Source: Arthrobacter sp. Edens01 (GTDB lineage Bacteria; Actinomycetota; Actinomycetes; Actinomycetales; Micrococcaceae). From it: 64,000 nucleotides of DNA. Positions 26,848 to 37,284 of the stretch are shown piece after piece. The notes beneath the pieces were generated by a model that was given only the letters and a program-made list of their open reading frames with translations, did no database searches and had not been told where the DNA came from. Within the stretch, counting starts at the first letter, position 1; every line of letters begins with the position of its first letter. The DNA is taken from contig NZ_LKIU01000005.1 in the NCBI RefSeq assembly GCF_001307035.1, positions 1,040,300 through 1,104,299 of the forward strand, given 5' to 3'. The position numbers and the translations under genes are program-made.

Positions 26848-27327
26848 ATGGAGAACACACAGTTGGCACCGGCGGCAGCCCGCGTCCAGCAGGAACTGGC
26901 AGAGCGGGGGTCAGCGGCGCAGGTCATCGTGACGGATGGCTCGGCGCGTACGGCCGTCGAAGCAGCGCAGACCCTTGGCTGCGAGGTCGGTGCGATTGGG
27001 AACAGCCTGGTATTTATGGCCGACGGCGCGGCGCTGCTGGTCATTACCAGCGGCGCGCACCGCGTTGATACGGCAGCGCTCGCCGGACGGCTCGGCAAGC
27101 AGAAAATCAAGCGGGCTTCGCCGGAAGAGGTCCGGCAGGCAACCGGACAGGTGATTGGAGGAGTGGCTCCCGTCGGCCACCCGGCACCCGTGGAAACCGT
27201 TGTAGACCGGGATCTTGGTGCCTATTCGGATGTGTGGGTCGCAGCCGGAACCCCGTACACGGTCTTTCGCACCGATTTGGCGGAGCTGGTCCGAATCACC
27301 GCCGGCACGGTGGAACAGGTGGACTGA
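26848..27327 (+). CDS. YbaK/ProX-type aminoacyl-tRNA deacylase
   Basis: 159 residues, YbaK/EbsC fold. Typical features: GCEVGAIGNSLVF, HRVDTAALAG, KRASPEEVRQATG and GGVAPVGHPAPV, where the GxxxPxG and GHP segments line the active site in proteins that hydrolyse mischarged tRNA such as Cys-tRNA(Pro). ATG 26848 lies seven bases after TAGTGT (26835-26840), suggesting a leaderless transcript; the open frame to 26797 is rejected. Confidence 0.87.
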   Translation: MENTQLAPAAARVQQELAERGSAAQVIVTDGSARTAVEAAQTLGCEVGAIGNSLVFMADGAALLVITSGAHRVDTAALAGRLGKQKIKRASPEEVRQATGQVIGGVAPVGHPAPVETVVDRDLGAYSDVWVAAGTPYTVFRTDLAELVRITAGTVEQVD

Positions 27328-27395
27328 GCCTCCGGCAGCGCCCGGGCACCTGTTGACGGCGCCGGCGACCGGGCGCAGGGTGGAAGGCAAACTGA

Positions 27396-28454
<1,059 letters not shown>

Positions 28455-28481
28455 CCGGCGGGGCCGGGAGGAAATGCAGCA

Positions 28482-29066
28482 ATGGGGAACCGCGGTGCCG
28501 ATGCTTACCGGCGTCGGATGGAACGCGCGGCGAGGCTCCGCGCGGCCGGAACTCTCGAGAACGCCGAGCCGGAGGAGTCTGCTGAGGAAGCCGAACTGCG
28601 CCGGCGGAAGGAACAGGTTGATCCGGCAGATAAAGCTGAATATCTGATCCGGGATGCAATGATGCGCGGGGAGTTCGACAACCTGAAGTATGCCGGCAAG
28701 CCCATTCCCAATCTGGGCGAGGCCAACGATCCCGACTGGTGGGTGAAGGGGCTGCTGCAGCGGGAGAACATCAGCGGCCTGGGGCCTCCGGCACTGCTGC
28801 TGAGAGTAGAGGATGAGCAGCTCGACGCCCTCCTGGACAGCAAACCGTCCGAAGCGCTGGTCCGCGAGACCGTGGAGGACTTCAACCGGCGCATTATTGA
28901 AGCCCGACGGCAGCTGCTGGGTGGACCACCGGTGATCACCAAACTGCGCGACGTCGACGCGGAGATCCAGCGCTGGCGGAACCGCAGGTCAGACCGGACG
29001 CCGGAGGAACCCGCTCCACAGCCGCCGCGCCCCTGGTGGAGGCGGGTCTGGAAACGCCCCCAGTAG
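28482..29066 (+). CDS. DUF1992 (DnaJ-homologue C28-like) protein
   Basis: 194 residues. The central block DKAEYLIRDAMMRGEFDNLKYAGKPI matches the DUF1992 conserved domain found in bacterial YhdN-like proteins and eukaryotic DNAJC28. The rest is charged and helical, ending in a Trp/Arg-rich tail (PWWRRVWKR). Biochemical role unknown. GGGAGGAAA precedes the ATG at 28482. Confidence 0.82.
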   Translation: MGNRGADAYRRRMERAARLRAAGTLENAEPEESAEEAELRRRKEQVDPADKAEYLIRDAMMRGEFDNLKYAGKPIPNLGEANDPDWWVKGLLQRENISGLGPPALLLRVEDEQLDALLDSKPSEALVRETVEDFNRRIIEARRQLLGGPPVITKLRDVDAEIQRWRNRRSDRTPEEPAPQPPRPWWRRVWKRPQ

Positions 29067-29153
29067 GGGAGCCGCGTACGAGGGGGACCGGGCCCGGGAT
29101 TCCGGCAGACTGGTTCCGCCACGGGAACAGACCGGCAGAAAGGGCACCGCAAC

Positions 29154-29735
29154 ATGGGGATCACACGGCTGGAACACGCTTCGCCCGCCGACATTGCACG
29201 CCTGTCGGCAGTCCTGGGGGAAGCCTTCGCGGACTACGCCTGGACCCGCTGGACAGTGGACAGCGAGCGCCGGGAAGCGCGGATCAGCGCCATCCAGCGC
29301 CTCTACCTGGAACACCTCGGCCTGCCGCACGGGGAGGTATGGGCCGACGAGGTGAGGACCGCCGTCGCGGTCCTGCTTCCGCCGCACCTGGCAGTACTGG
29401 ATCCGGCGCCCCTGACCGCAGGGCTGCAGGACAAACTGGCGTCCCTGCACGGAGATTCCGCCCGGAACCTGCACTACCCGCTTCCCCAGGCACCGGCAGG
29501 AGCCTGGACACTGGCGACCATCGGCGTCGCCCCGGCGGCACAGGGAAACGGGCTGGGCACACAGCTCATGGAGGCCATCCTGGCAGCCTGCCCGGACCGG
29601 GCCATTGCCCTGGAAACGTCCGCAGAATCCAACGTGGCGTTCTACCGCCGGTTTGGGTTCGGTGTCTGGGCGGTGTCTGAAATGCCCGACGGCGGTCCGC
29701 TGGTGTGGTCCATGCTGCGCGGGCCAGGCGGGTAG
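29154..29735 (+). CDS. GNAT-family N-acetyltransferase
   Basis: 193 residues. The acetyl-CoA site is LATIGVAPAAQGNGLGTQL (motif A, Q/R-x-x-G-x-G/A), followed by ALETSAESNVAFYRRFGF (motif B). The N-terminal half is the acceptor-recognition part. Acceptor unknown. The ATG follows AAAGGGC. Probably co-transcribed with the upstream DUF1992 gene. Confidence 0.87.
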   Translation: MGITRLEHASPADIARLSAVLGEAFADYAWTRWTVDSERREARISAIQRLYLEHLGLPHGEVWADEVRTAVAVLLPPHLAVLDPAPLTAGLQDKLASLHGDSARNLHYPLPQAPAGAWTLATIGVAPAAQGNGLGTQLMEAILAACPDRAIALETSAESNVAFYRRFGFGVWAVSEMPDGGPLVWSMLRGPGG

Positions 29736-29873
29736 ACAGGCAGCGTCGGAGAGCCCGCTGCAGCGCCGGGAACGGCAGGGCGGACATCCCGTCCCGACCC
29801 TCGACGGCGCTGGCCAGGCTCGGCACACTTAAGTAGGCCGCCCGACCGGAGGGTGCCCGACGGAAGGTTGCCC

Positions 29874-31469
29874 GTGCTTGGTTTGGAACTGGTGGTGGCC
29901 CTGGGCGTGGCGATACTGGCGGCCTCGCTGGGTGCGGAGCGGCTGCGGATTGCTGCTCCGCTGCTGCTGCTGGTCAGCGGTGTGCTTCTGGGATTCGTAC
30001 CGGCCTTCCGAAAAGTTGAACTGCCCTCTGAGGTGGTCCTTCTGCTCTTCCTGCCGGCCCTGCTTTACTGGGAAAGCCTCACTACGTCCCTCCGTGAAAT
30101 CCGCAGCAACCTGCGCGGAATCGTCCTGACCGGGACGGGGCTGGTTGTTGTCACCGCTGCCGCTGTTGCGTTCACGGCCCACGCGCTGGGGATGCCCTGG
30201 GGCCCGGCCTGGGTCCTCGGCGCCGCACTGGCACCAACAGATGCCACTGCGGTGGCGGCGCTGGCCCGCAGCCTGCCCCACCGGAACGTCACCGTGCTGC
30301 GTGCTGAAAGCCTTATTAACGACGGCACAGCGCTGGTGATCTATGCCGTGGCGGTGGGCATCGTAGCCGGAGACGGCGGGTACACGCCGCTGTCCATCAC
30401 AGGGATCCTCGCGCTGTCCTACGGCGGAGGAATAGTTGCCGGTCTTCTTCTGGCATGGGCAGGCATCTGGGTGCGCAAACGGATCCAGGACCCCATGCTG
30501 AGCAACGTCGCCACCTTCATCACGCCATTCGCGGCTTTCCTGCTCGCGGAAGAAACCGGCGGATCGGGTGTGCTCGCCGTCGTCGTCGTGGGCCTGATCA
30601 TGAGCCAGGCCGGTCCGCGCGTGACGGCGGCACTGGCCCGCCGCCAGTCGCAGGCTTTCTGGTCCTTCTCCACGTATATGCTCAATGCCGCCCTGTTCGT
30701 GCTGATTGGGATTGAACTGCACGTTGCAGTGCGGTTGCTCGACGGACCGCAGATCACCGTCGGGCTGGTGGCGGTGGCCGCAGTGTCCGTGGTCCTGGTG
30801 CTGGTGCGCATCGCCTTCCTGTTCTCCACGACCTACCTGATCCGGCTGATCGACCGGCGGCCGTCACAGAAGCTGCGCCGGGTCAGCAACCGCTCCCGCA
30901 TCCTCAGCGGCATGGCAGGCTTCCGCGGTGCGGTGTCCCTCGCAGCAGCGCTGGGTGTCCCGGCCCTGACAGCGGCCGGTACGCCCTTCCCGGACCGGGG
31001 TCAGATCATCTTCGTCACGGCGGGGGTGATACTGGTGACGCTGACCGTCCAGGGGCCGCTGCTTCCGGTAATCGTCCGCTGGGCGAAGCTGCCGGAGGAC
31101 AACCGGCTGGAGGAGGAGCGCCGCCTGGCGGAGATACGCTCCGCCGAGGACGGACTGTCTTCCCTGCCGGAACTCGGAGCGCGACTTGGAACGGACGGCC
31201 GGGTGGTGGAACGGCTGGTCCATGAGTACCGGCATCACCTGGAGGTGCTGCGGGCCGACGGCGAAGTCCAGTCAGCGGGCGAGCCGGCACCGGCGCTGGA
31301 GCGCTGGCAGCAGGAGACCGAGCTGCGGCTGGCGCTCCTGGACCGCAAGCGCACGGTGATCCTGGCGCTGCGCGACGAACGCACCATTGATGACCGTGTG
31401 CTCCGGCTGCTCGAAACCCGGCTTGATGTGGAGGAACTGCGCCTCACGCAGCCGGACCGCGATGAGTGA
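29874..31469 (+). CDS. CPA1-type Na+/H+ antiporter
   Basis: 531 residues: about twelve transmembrane helices to residue 400, then a cytoplasmic charged helical tail. Ion-site motifs are ALAPTDATAVAALARS and RAESLINDGTALVIY (the ND pair), with GFRGAVSLAAALGVP in the later helices. It exchanges monovalent cations for protons. GTG 29874 has GGAAGG six bases upstream; the GTG at 29853 sits directly against GGAGG with no spacing and is less likely. Confidence 0.88.
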   Translation: MLGLELVVALGVAILAASLGAERLRIAAPLLLLVSGVLLGFVPAFRKVELPSEVVLLLFLPALLYWESLTTSLREIRSNLRGIVLTGTGLVVVTAAAVAFTAHALGMPWGPAWVLGAALAPTDATAVAALARSLPHRNVTVLRAESLINDGTALVIYAVAVGIVAGDGGYTPLSITGILALSYGGGIVAGLLLAWAGIWVRKRIQDPMLSNVATFITPFAAFLLAEETGGSGVLAVVVVGLIMSQAGPRVTAALARRQSQAFWSFSTYMLNAALFVLIGIELHVAVRLLDGPQITVGLVAVAAVSVVLVLVRIAFLFSTTYLIRLIDRRPSQKLRRVSNRSRILSGMAGFRGAVSLAAALGVPALTAAGTPFPDRGQIIFVTAGVILVTLTVQGPLLPVIVRWAKLPEDNRLEEERRLAEIRSAEDGLSSLPELGARLGTDGRVVERLVHEYRHHLEVLRADGEVQSAGEPAPALERWQQETELRLALLDRKRTVILALRDERTIDDRVLRLLETRLDVEELRLTQPDRDE

Positions 31470-31526
31470 GGAACCCCGGGGCGCCGGCGCACTCCACGGC
31501 CTTCAGTGCGGAACGATGCCCTGCTG

Positions 31527-32117
31527 CTAACGCGTCGCGGCGCTGACCTCATGCTCGAGCGAGGGATGGTCTGAACACTCGCTCTCGAGGGTCAGGAATG
31601 CCAGCACCGGGCTGGCCGAGTACACGATTAGCTCGCCTTCCTGCCCCTTGGCTCCCACACTGTACGGCATATCGGATTCATCACCTTCCGAAGGATCAAT
31701 CATTGACGTGAGGGTGAATCCGCTGGCCACAAGATAGTCGCGCATCTGGTCCCGTGCTGCACGGGGATCGGCAGGTGCCGGTCCCTCAAGCGCAAGCTGA
31801 AGGTCGCGGGCGTTCGGCCCTCCCTTGGATTCCGGGCAGCGATGCGGATAGAAAACCAGGTCAGGCGCCTCAGGATCCCAGGGGGATCCGTCTTCATGAA
31901 TCCAGCCGCCGGTCTTCGTGGCATCCACGGCCCCGCTGGCCATGGCCATAAACCCGGCGAAAACCTCCGGAGCGGGACGGCCGGACGCTGAGGAAGGGTT
32001 CCCGGTACTTTCGGTGGGCGAGGCGGCAGAGTTATCCGGCACAGAAGCTCCTTGGGCGCACGAAGTCAGGGTTAGGACAGCAAACAGCCCGGCACTAGTC
32101 AGAGCCCTGAAGCGCAA
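31527..32117 (-). CDS. lipoprotein, last gene of the type VII-like cassette
   Basis: 196 residues from TTG 32117, which has GGGGAAG five bases upstream and yields an 18-residue signal peptide ending in lipobox LTSC. ATG 32171 in the same frame would add 18 residues to the n-region. The mature part begins with a Ser/Pro/Thr-rich linker and then a compact domain with two further Cys (HRCPES; ESECSD) that may pair. Function unknown. It overlaps the DUF1023 hydrolase stop by 23 bp, so it is co-translated with it. Position and topology would suit an immunity or accessory partner of the exported hydrolase (inference). Confidence 0.75.
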   Translation of the reverse strand: MRFRALTSAGLFAVLTLTSCAQGASVPDNSAASPTESTGNPSSASGRPAPEVFAGFMAMASGAVDATKTGGWIHEDGSPWDPEAPDLVFYPHRCPESKGGPNARDLQLALEGPAPADPRAARDQMRDYLVASGFTLTSMIDPSEGDESDMPYSVGAKGQEGELIVYSASPVLAFLTLESECSDHPSLEHEVSAATR

Positions 32118-34290
32118 CGAGCTTCCCCGCCACGAACTCAAACGCGCGCCACTTCCTCTTGAAGTATTCATCTGCTGCTTTCTGGTGGGCATCGATAATT
32201 GTGTCAACGGTACTCTGGGCCCCGTCCATTGCGTTATTGAACTGTTCCTGCAGCGCATCCGTTTTCTCGAGGGCTATTCCCTGCAAACCGTCGACCAGCG
32301 GGTTCAGCGGGTTCCGGAAGGGACTGACGTCCCTCAGGTGCTGTTCCTGCAGCGTGTCCGTGGCGAACATCAGACCCCCCTGGACAGCGTCTGCGGCCCT
32401 GTTCACTGACGCCTGGGCGGCGTCGGCGAACGCCGCTGCTCCGTCCTGCACGGAGTCCACGGCCCGTCCCGGAGCGTAATAGACGGCGCTGCCCCGGTCG
32501 GCGAGCCGGCCAAGGGCTGCATCGGTTTCTGCTTCCGGGATCAGGCCGATGCGCTCCCCGCTGCCGGAAGAAGCCGCCGCAATGTGGCGAAGGCTCGCCG
32601 TGTCCGGATCCAGGTATCCCCGGCCTTTCTCGGTCTCCGTAATACCTGCTCCGACCGTGGATCCTTCCCCGCCGTGGCCTCCGTTGCCGAGGAGTTCCCT
32701 ACCGTCAACAACGGCCGGCTCCGAACTGAACACCTTTGCGCCCCAGGTCTCTGATGTGGGGGTGACCCGCGGGTCGCCGAAGTTGGACCCGAGTTGCCCG
32801 GCCGGAGCCACTTTGTCTGCGCGGCCCAGGGTGGCGTAGACCTCGCCGCTGCGCACCTTCAGGTCAGCGGCGCTTTCTGCTGCCTCAGGGTCAATACCGG
32901 CCGAACCATAGAAAACCAGCGAATCGATGGTGTTTTCGGTCTGGCTGAGAGCGTAGGCAGCGGTTGTGGTGCCGTAGGAATGGGCGGTCACGCTGATGAA
33001 CGGAGGGTTCTCCGCGCCCCGGGTGTAGTAGAAGCCGTCAATGACGGTGGCCAGTTTCGCGCCGCCGGTCCGCGCCTTGTCGGAGAACAGCACTTCGGTG
33101 GACGGGGGCATGTCCGGAGCGTCATAGCCAATCCAGGCTAGGACCGCGGGATCGGCTCCCAGCCGCCGCTGTTCGTTGTAGAGGTTTTCAGCTACCCGTA
33201 CGGCGCCCCCCATGTCCTGGGTGGAGCTGCCCATGCCGGAGATGTTGGCGGTGATGCTGGTGGCCGTATCCATATTTCCGATGGCGACGGCGGCCAGGGG
33301 AGGCTCGGCCGGGTCGAAGGAAATCAGGCTGCGGTCCGCAGCCTTGGAGCCTGTCTTCTCAAGGGACTCTTCGATCGCCGCATATGACCGCCGCTGCTCT
33401 TCGGTCGCCCGCCAGGCGGGTTTCATCACCAGTGCCAGGACGGCAGTGTTGGCTGCAGCCCGCACGGTGTAGGGCACTCCCTCGGTATTGCCTGCGACGG
33501 CGGGCAGGGATTCTGCGAGCGCAGCCTGCTGCTCAGGACTCAGGGAATGCCAGAAGGCGGCCTGGTGCTCTGCGGCCAGACCCACCCGGGGCGGAAGAAC
33601 CGCCGCTTCCGGATAATCCGCGGCGAACTCCCGGTACCGGCCGGCGTCCATGCCGGCCAGCTGGTTGTAGTACGCCTGGACGTCCTCCGGCGCCGCATCC
33701 GGGGACAGCGCCAGCCGGTGCAGGCGCTCGGCTTCGTGGCTGAGCAGGTCGAGCCGGTTCGAGCCATAGTAGGAATTCACGTCCGTGCTGGCTCTTCCCA
33801 CCGCAGACAGGGCCTTCAGGCATACGTCCCGTGCCTCTTGGTAATCGGAGGCCAGCTTGCTTGCACGGTCCTCGAAATCCCACTGGTAGCGGATCAGGGA
33901 ATTCGAGAAATCATCGCCGATCCCCGGCACCGGCTCCTCCAAGATGGCGCCCAGCTGACGGTCCGCGGCCGCTATGTCGCTGCGCAGCGAATTCGTTGCG
34001 GCCCGTATGGTGTCCACTGCATCCGCGAAGCTCCGGATGGCCGCGGCGACGGAGTCCGTGCTCTCGGCCAGCCCGGTGGCCTGGTGCGCCGGTGCCGCGA
34101 GGGCATTGAGGACTAGGTGCTTGTGGGGAGTTTCGTAGAGTCCCTCGAGGGCCTGCCATTTCCCGGCCGTATCCTTGACGGATTCAGCGAAGCCCATTCC
34201 GGCCGCAGCCAGCAGCGAGGCTTGGACCCGCAGGGTTCCCGGCGGGGGCAGCTTCTCGAGAGCCGAGAGGTCAACGTTGAGGTATCCCAT
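32095..34290 (-). CDS. DUF1023 alpha/beta hydrolase with long helical N-terminus (putative type VII secretion substrate)
   Basis: 731 residues. Residues 1-270 are alpha-helical and reminiscent of WXG100/LXG-type secretion heads (coiled segments such as SVAAAIRSFADAVDTIRAAT). The hydrolase core (about 320-520) has AVAIGNMDTATSITANISG, WIGYDAP and the nucleophile elbow ISVTAHSYGTTTA, A-H-S-Y-G in place of G-x-S-x-G, then YGSAGID. A helical tail of about 170 residues closes the protein. No Sec signal is visible. The ATG directly follows the stop of the DUF6507-like gene, and the lipoprotein gene overlaps its end. DUF1023 family activity is esterase/lipase-like; export is inferred. Confidence 0.82.
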   Translation of the reverse strand: MGYLNVDLSALEKLPPPGTLRVQASLLAAAGMGFAESVKDTAGKWQALEGLYETPHKHLVLNALAAPAHQATGLAESTDSVAAAIRSFADAVDTIRAATNSLRSDIAAADRQLGAILEEPVPGIGDDFSNSLIRYQWDFEDRASKLASDYQEARDVCLKALSAVGRASTDVNSYYGSNRLDLLSHEAERLHRLALSPDAAPEDVQAYYNQLAGMDAGRYREFAADYPEAAVLPPRVGLAAEHQAAFWHSLSPEQQAALAESLPAVAGNTEGVPYTVRAAANTAVLALVMKPAWRATEEQRRSYAAIEESLEKTGSKAADRSLISFDPAEPPLAAVAIGNMDTATSITANISGMGSSTQDMGGAVRVAENLYNEQRRLGADPAVLAWIGYDAPDMPPSTEVLFSDKARTGGAKLATVIDGFYYTRGAENPPFISVTAHSYGTTTAAYALSQTENTIDSLVFYGSAGIDPEAAESAADLKVRSGEVYATLGRADKVAPAGQLGSNFGDPRVTPTSETWGAKVFSSEPAVVDGRELLGNGGHGGEGSTVGAGITETEKGRGYLDPDTASLRHIAAASSGSGERIGLIPEAETDAALGRLADRGSAVYYAPGRAVDSVQDGAAAFADAAQASVNRAADAVQGGLMFATDTLQEQHLRDVSPFRNPLNPLVDGLQGIALEKTDALQEQFNNAMDGAQSTVDTIIDAHQKAADEYFKRKWRAFEFVAGKLVALQGSD

Positions 34291-34662
34291 CTACTGCACC
34301 ATCCAGCGCCGGGTCCCGCCGCTGAAGCCGGATGCTGCCGGGTAGGACAGTGAGGCGGCCTTGCCTGCCGTGTCTGCCATTTCCCGGTCGCCGTCTACGT
34401 AGGCCTGCACACTCTCCCGGGTGCCCTCAACGGCGTTGTTGCAGCGAACCATGATGTCCGTCATGTCATTGGCGATTACCTCGAAGCGCAGCCGGTCGAC
34501 GGCGTCGGCGAGTTCAGGGCAGTCCGCCAGCGCCGTTTCCAGGGCGTTGAGTGCTTCCAGCGCAGAGTCTTTGGCAGGTTCGCATTCCAGGATCAGGTTT
34601 TCGGCGTCGTGCAGCAGGGAAAGTACTCCCTGCACTTGGATGTCCCACTGGTTTGCCCCCAT
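34291..34662 (-). CDS. small helical WXG100/DUF6507-like protein
   Basis: 123 residues, almost entirely helical. QWDIQVQGVLSLLHDAEN at residues 5-22 resembles the W-D-I-x3-G-V start of DUF6507 proteins, relatives of WXG100/ESX secretion partners; assignment is from memory of the family. A Gly/Ser tail ends at the next gene. It abuts the DUF1023 hydrolase with no gap. TAGGTT (34675-34670) is seven bases before the ATG and there is no Shine-Dalgarno, so the cassette probably starts with a leaderless mRNA. Confidence 0.65.
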   Translation of the reverse strand: MGANQWDIQVQGVLSLLHDAENLILECEPAKDSALEALNALETALADCPELADAVDRLRFEVIANDMTDIMVRCNNAVEGTRESVQAYVDGDREMADTAGKAASLSYPAASGFSGGTRRWMVQ

Positions 34663-34740
34663 AAGCGAAAACCTAGGGCAGCGGTCAAGGAGTGTCCATG
34701 GGGAGAACTGCCCATGTGGACAAACCGGCGGCTCCTGGAC

Positions 34741-36081
34741 TCAGCGCGCTTTTACCACCGGAAGCTCGTCCCAAACGGTGGTGTAACGCGGCGAGGAGAA
34801 CTTGCGGGACATGGTCCATTCAGGGCGGGCGCTGGGCATCCCGGCCACGCCCAGCCCAATGCTGGCCGATCCGTATTTGTCAGCCACTTTGCCCAGCAGC
34901 TCCCCGAGGTTGCGGTGTTCCTGGTCCGGGACGAAGGCGTCAAAGACCGGCTGGGCCCCCGCGTCGGAGAGGCCGCTGAGCATTACCCCCGCCTTGGTGT
35001 AGGGGATGCCTTCCACAATCTGGTCTTCGAGCGCCCCCACCGCAGCGCGGGTCAGCACCACCGGATCGGACGTGGGGCTCTGGAGCTTGACCGTGATGGA
35101 AGGAAACGACGCCGCTTTGTGGCTGAAGTGCGAAGTCCCGGCATACGCGGTGAGCACGCGTGCCTGCTGGTGTTCCCGCTGCAGGCGGGAAGCCGCCTGC
35201 TGGGCGTAGATGCTCATCACCTGCCTCATCTCGGCCGCCGTCGTTACCGGCACCGAGAAACTGCGGGAGAAGATCAGCTGCTGCCGGTCAGCACGTTCTT
35301 CTTCCAGCGGCAGGCACGGTGTGCCGTTGAGTTCCAGGACAGTCCGCTGCAGGGTCACGGAGAAGCGGCTGCGAATTACTGCAGGATCGGCTGCCTTGAG
35401 GTCGGCGACGGTCCGGATACCCAAGGCCTCGAGCCGCTTGCCCAGTTTGGCTCCTACGCCCCAGAGCCCGGTGACCGGTACCCGGGACATAATCGTCGCC
35501 ACGGCACCGGGGTCCATGGTGTCCAGGTTGCAGACCCCGCCCAGGTGCCCGTTCTGCTTGGCGATCCGGTTGGCGAACTTGGCCAGCGTCTTGGTGGTGC
35601 CGATCCCCACGCATACCGGCAGCCCGGTATGGCGGGCCACTGCGGCGCGGATCCGTGTGCCCTGCGTATCCAGTTCCTGTGCCGTACCGGTCAGGCCCAG
35701 GAACGACTCGTCAATGGAGTAGACCTCCTGCCACAGGGCGTACCGGCCCAGCAGCTCCATGACCCGGGAACTCAGGTCGCCATAGAGTTCGTAGTTGCTT
35801 GAACGCTGGATCAGGCCGAGGTGCGGCGCGGCTTCAGCCAGCTTGAACCAGGGTTCCCCGGTCTTGATGCCGAGGGCTTTCGCCTCATCAGAGCGCGCCA
35901 CCACACAACCGTCATTGTTGGAAAGCACGACGACGGGCACGCCTTCCAGCCGCGGGTCGAAAGCGCGCTCGCAGGAGACATAGAAACTGTTGACGTCCAC
36001 CAGCGCGATCCGGTGCAGTCCTCCTGCGGGGGAGCGGGCCCCGGCGGTGGTACCAGACGGGGGCACCGGACCTTCAGACAT
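34741..36081 (-). CDS. umuC: Y-family translesion DNA polymerase UmuC
   Basis: 446 residues. Active-site blocks: [18 protein letters not shown] near residues 26-43 (first metal Asp and steric-gate region) and [12 protein letters not shown] near 117-128 (the SIDE motif). Helix-hairpin-helix segments follow ([19 protein letters not shown]), then the little finger and a UmuC-type C-terminal domain (DUF4113-like, [20 protein letters not shown]). It overlaps the umuD end by 8 bp and is expressed from the same LexA-controlled promoter. Confidence 0.94.
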   Translation of the reverse strand: MSEGPVPPSGTTAGARSPAGGLHRIALVDVNSFYVSCERAFDPRLEGVPVVVLSNNDGCVVARSDEAKALGIKTGEPWFKLAEAAPHLGLIQRSSNYELYGDLSSRVMELLGRYALWQEVYSIDESFLGLTGTAQELDTQGTRIRAAVARHTGLPVCVGIGTTKTLAKFANRIAKQNGHLGGVCNLDTMDPGAVATIMSRVPVTGLWGVGAKLGKRLEALGIRTVADLKAADPAVIRSRFSVTLQRTVLELNGTPCLPLEEERADRQQLIFSRSFSVPVTTAAEMRQVMSIYAQQAASRLQREHQQARVLTAYAGTSHFSHKAASFPSITVKLQSPTSDPVVLTRAAVGALEDQIVEGIPYTKAGVMLSGLSDAGAQPVFDAFVPDQEHRNLGELLGKVADKYGSASIGLGVAGMPSARPEWTMSRKFSSPRYTTVWDELPVVKAR

Positions 36082-36496
36082 GGTGGAGGCAGCGGGTTAC
36101 GACGCCCCAGATGGTCAGCGCCGCCGGGTCCGGAACGTTCACGTCCGCATAGCCGGGGTTCTCAGCGGACAGAACGATTCCGCGGCCGGTGAGCCGGAGC
36201 CGGCGCACGGTTAACTCTCCGTCGAGGACGGCGACAACCACTGACCCGTCACGTGGAGTGAGGGAGCGGTCCACAATCAGTTCGTCTCCGTCGCTGATTC
36301 CGGTGCCGGACATGGAGTCCCCGGAGACCCGAACAACGTAGGTGGAAGTGACGTCCCTAATGAGGTGCCGGTTGAGGTCGATCCGCCCGTCGAAATAATC
36401 GCGGGACGGGCTGGGAAAGCCGGAGGCGGCATCCGGGTCCGGCTGGGCCTGGGACCGGGAAGAAGTGCCGGGAACATTCCCCGAAAATACGGGCAC
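36074..36496 (-). CDS. umuD: UmuD-like S24 peptidase homologue with arginine at the catalytic lysine position
   Basis: 140 residues, aligning without gaps to E. coli UmuD from its cleavage site on. The cleavage pair reads Ser25-Gly26 (Cys24-Gly25 in E. coli), within [18 protein letters not shown]. The nucleophile is Ser61 in VSGDSM. The residue matching catalytic Lys97 is Arg98 ([10 protein letters not shown] versus GEFTVKKLQL), so RecA-stimulated self-cleavage is predicted to be lost. GTG start, with GGAGG nine bases upstream and a LexA box 25 bp upstream. Confidence 0.9.
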   Translation of the reverse strand: MPVFSGNVPGTSSRSQAQPDPDAASGFPSPSRDYFDGRIDLNRHLIRDVTSTYVVRVSGDSMSGTGISDGDELIVDRSLTPRDGSVVVAVLDGELTVRRLRLTGRGIVLSAENPGYADVNVPDPAALTIWGVVTRCLHHV

Positions 36497-36521
36497 TGGC
36501 CTGCCTCCTCCGCACGGGTTT

Positions 36522-36537
36522 TAGAACATACTTTCGA
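36522..36537 (-). promoter_or_regulatory. LexA (SOS) box of umuDC
   Basis: The minus strand reads TCGAAAGTATGTTCTA, matching the actinobacterial consensus TCGAACATATGTTCGA at 13 of 16 positions, 25 bp upstream of the umuD start. It also lies 50 bp upstream of the divergent uridine-kinase-like gene. Confidence 0.75.
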
Positions 36538-36587
36538 TTGACTAAGACTAGCACTCCGCGTCCGCGGGGAGGGTAGAGTGCGCTGCT

Positions 36588-37283
36588 GTGGAAGCCGAAA
36601 ATGGACCGGCGCCCGGGGCGGGCGACACATTGCGCAGGGTGGCCGCCATGCTGCCCAGTCCGGCGGCGGCCGGAAGGCGCGTGTTCGTCGGGATCGACGG
36701 CGTTGACGGCTCGGGCAAAACCACGTTTGCCGATGCGCTCGCGGCCAGCCTCCAGGGCCCCGTAGTCCGCGTTTCGATCGACGGATTCCACCTGCCTCGC
36801 CGCGAGCGCTACCGGCAGGGGCGGGATTCGCCGCGCGGTTTCTGGGAAGACTCCTATGACTACGGAGCTTTCCTCCGGCTGGTGGTGGAACCGCTGCGTC
36901 CGGGCGGCACGGGCGCCTACAGCTGCTCCAGCCATGACCTGGACTCAGACCTTCCGCTGGCAGGTCCGAAGTTTACGGCCCCCGAACTGGCTACGGTGCT
37001 GGTGGACGGGCTCTTCCTGCATCGTCCGGAGCTGGCCGGGGTGTGGGACTGCTCAGTTTTCCTGGATGTGTCGTTGGAGACATCCTGCGGGCGGATGGCG
37101 CTGCGCGACGGCTCCGATCCTGATCCGCAGGCGCGGTCAAACCGCCGGTATGTCCTGGGCCAGAAGATCTACCTCTCGACCTGTGATCCGCGCTCTGCCG
37201 CGGAAATAGTGGTGGACAACAATGATTACCAGGCCCCGCGGGTCCTCTGGGGCAGCGCGGATGAAATGCCTCCGGCCGGTTAA
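36588..37283 (+). CDS. uridine kinase-like P-loop phosphotransferase
   Basis: 231 residues. The Walker A loop is GIDGVDGSGKTTFA near residues 35-48, followed by VSIDGFHLPRRERY, the acceptor-binding motif of uridine kinase / phosphoribulokinase-like proteins. VLVDGLFLHRPEL resembles the later VEG-x-F segment. It may phosphorylate uridine/cytidine or another small substrate. The GTG start lies eight bases after TAGAGT (36574-36579) with no ribosome binding site. Divergent from umuDC. Confidence 0.82.
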   Translation: MEAENGPAPGAGDTLRRVAAMLPSPAAAGRRVFVGIDGVDGSGKTTFADALAASLQGPVVRVSIDGFHLPRRERYRQGRDSPRGFWEDSYDYGAFLRLVVEPLRPGGTGAYSCSSHDLDSDLPLAGPKFTAPELATVLVDGLFLHRPELAGVWDCSVFLDVSLETSCGRMALRDGSDPDPQARSNRRYVLGQKIYLSTCDPRSAAEIVVDNNDYQAPRVLWGSADEMPPAG

Positions 37284-37284
37284 T

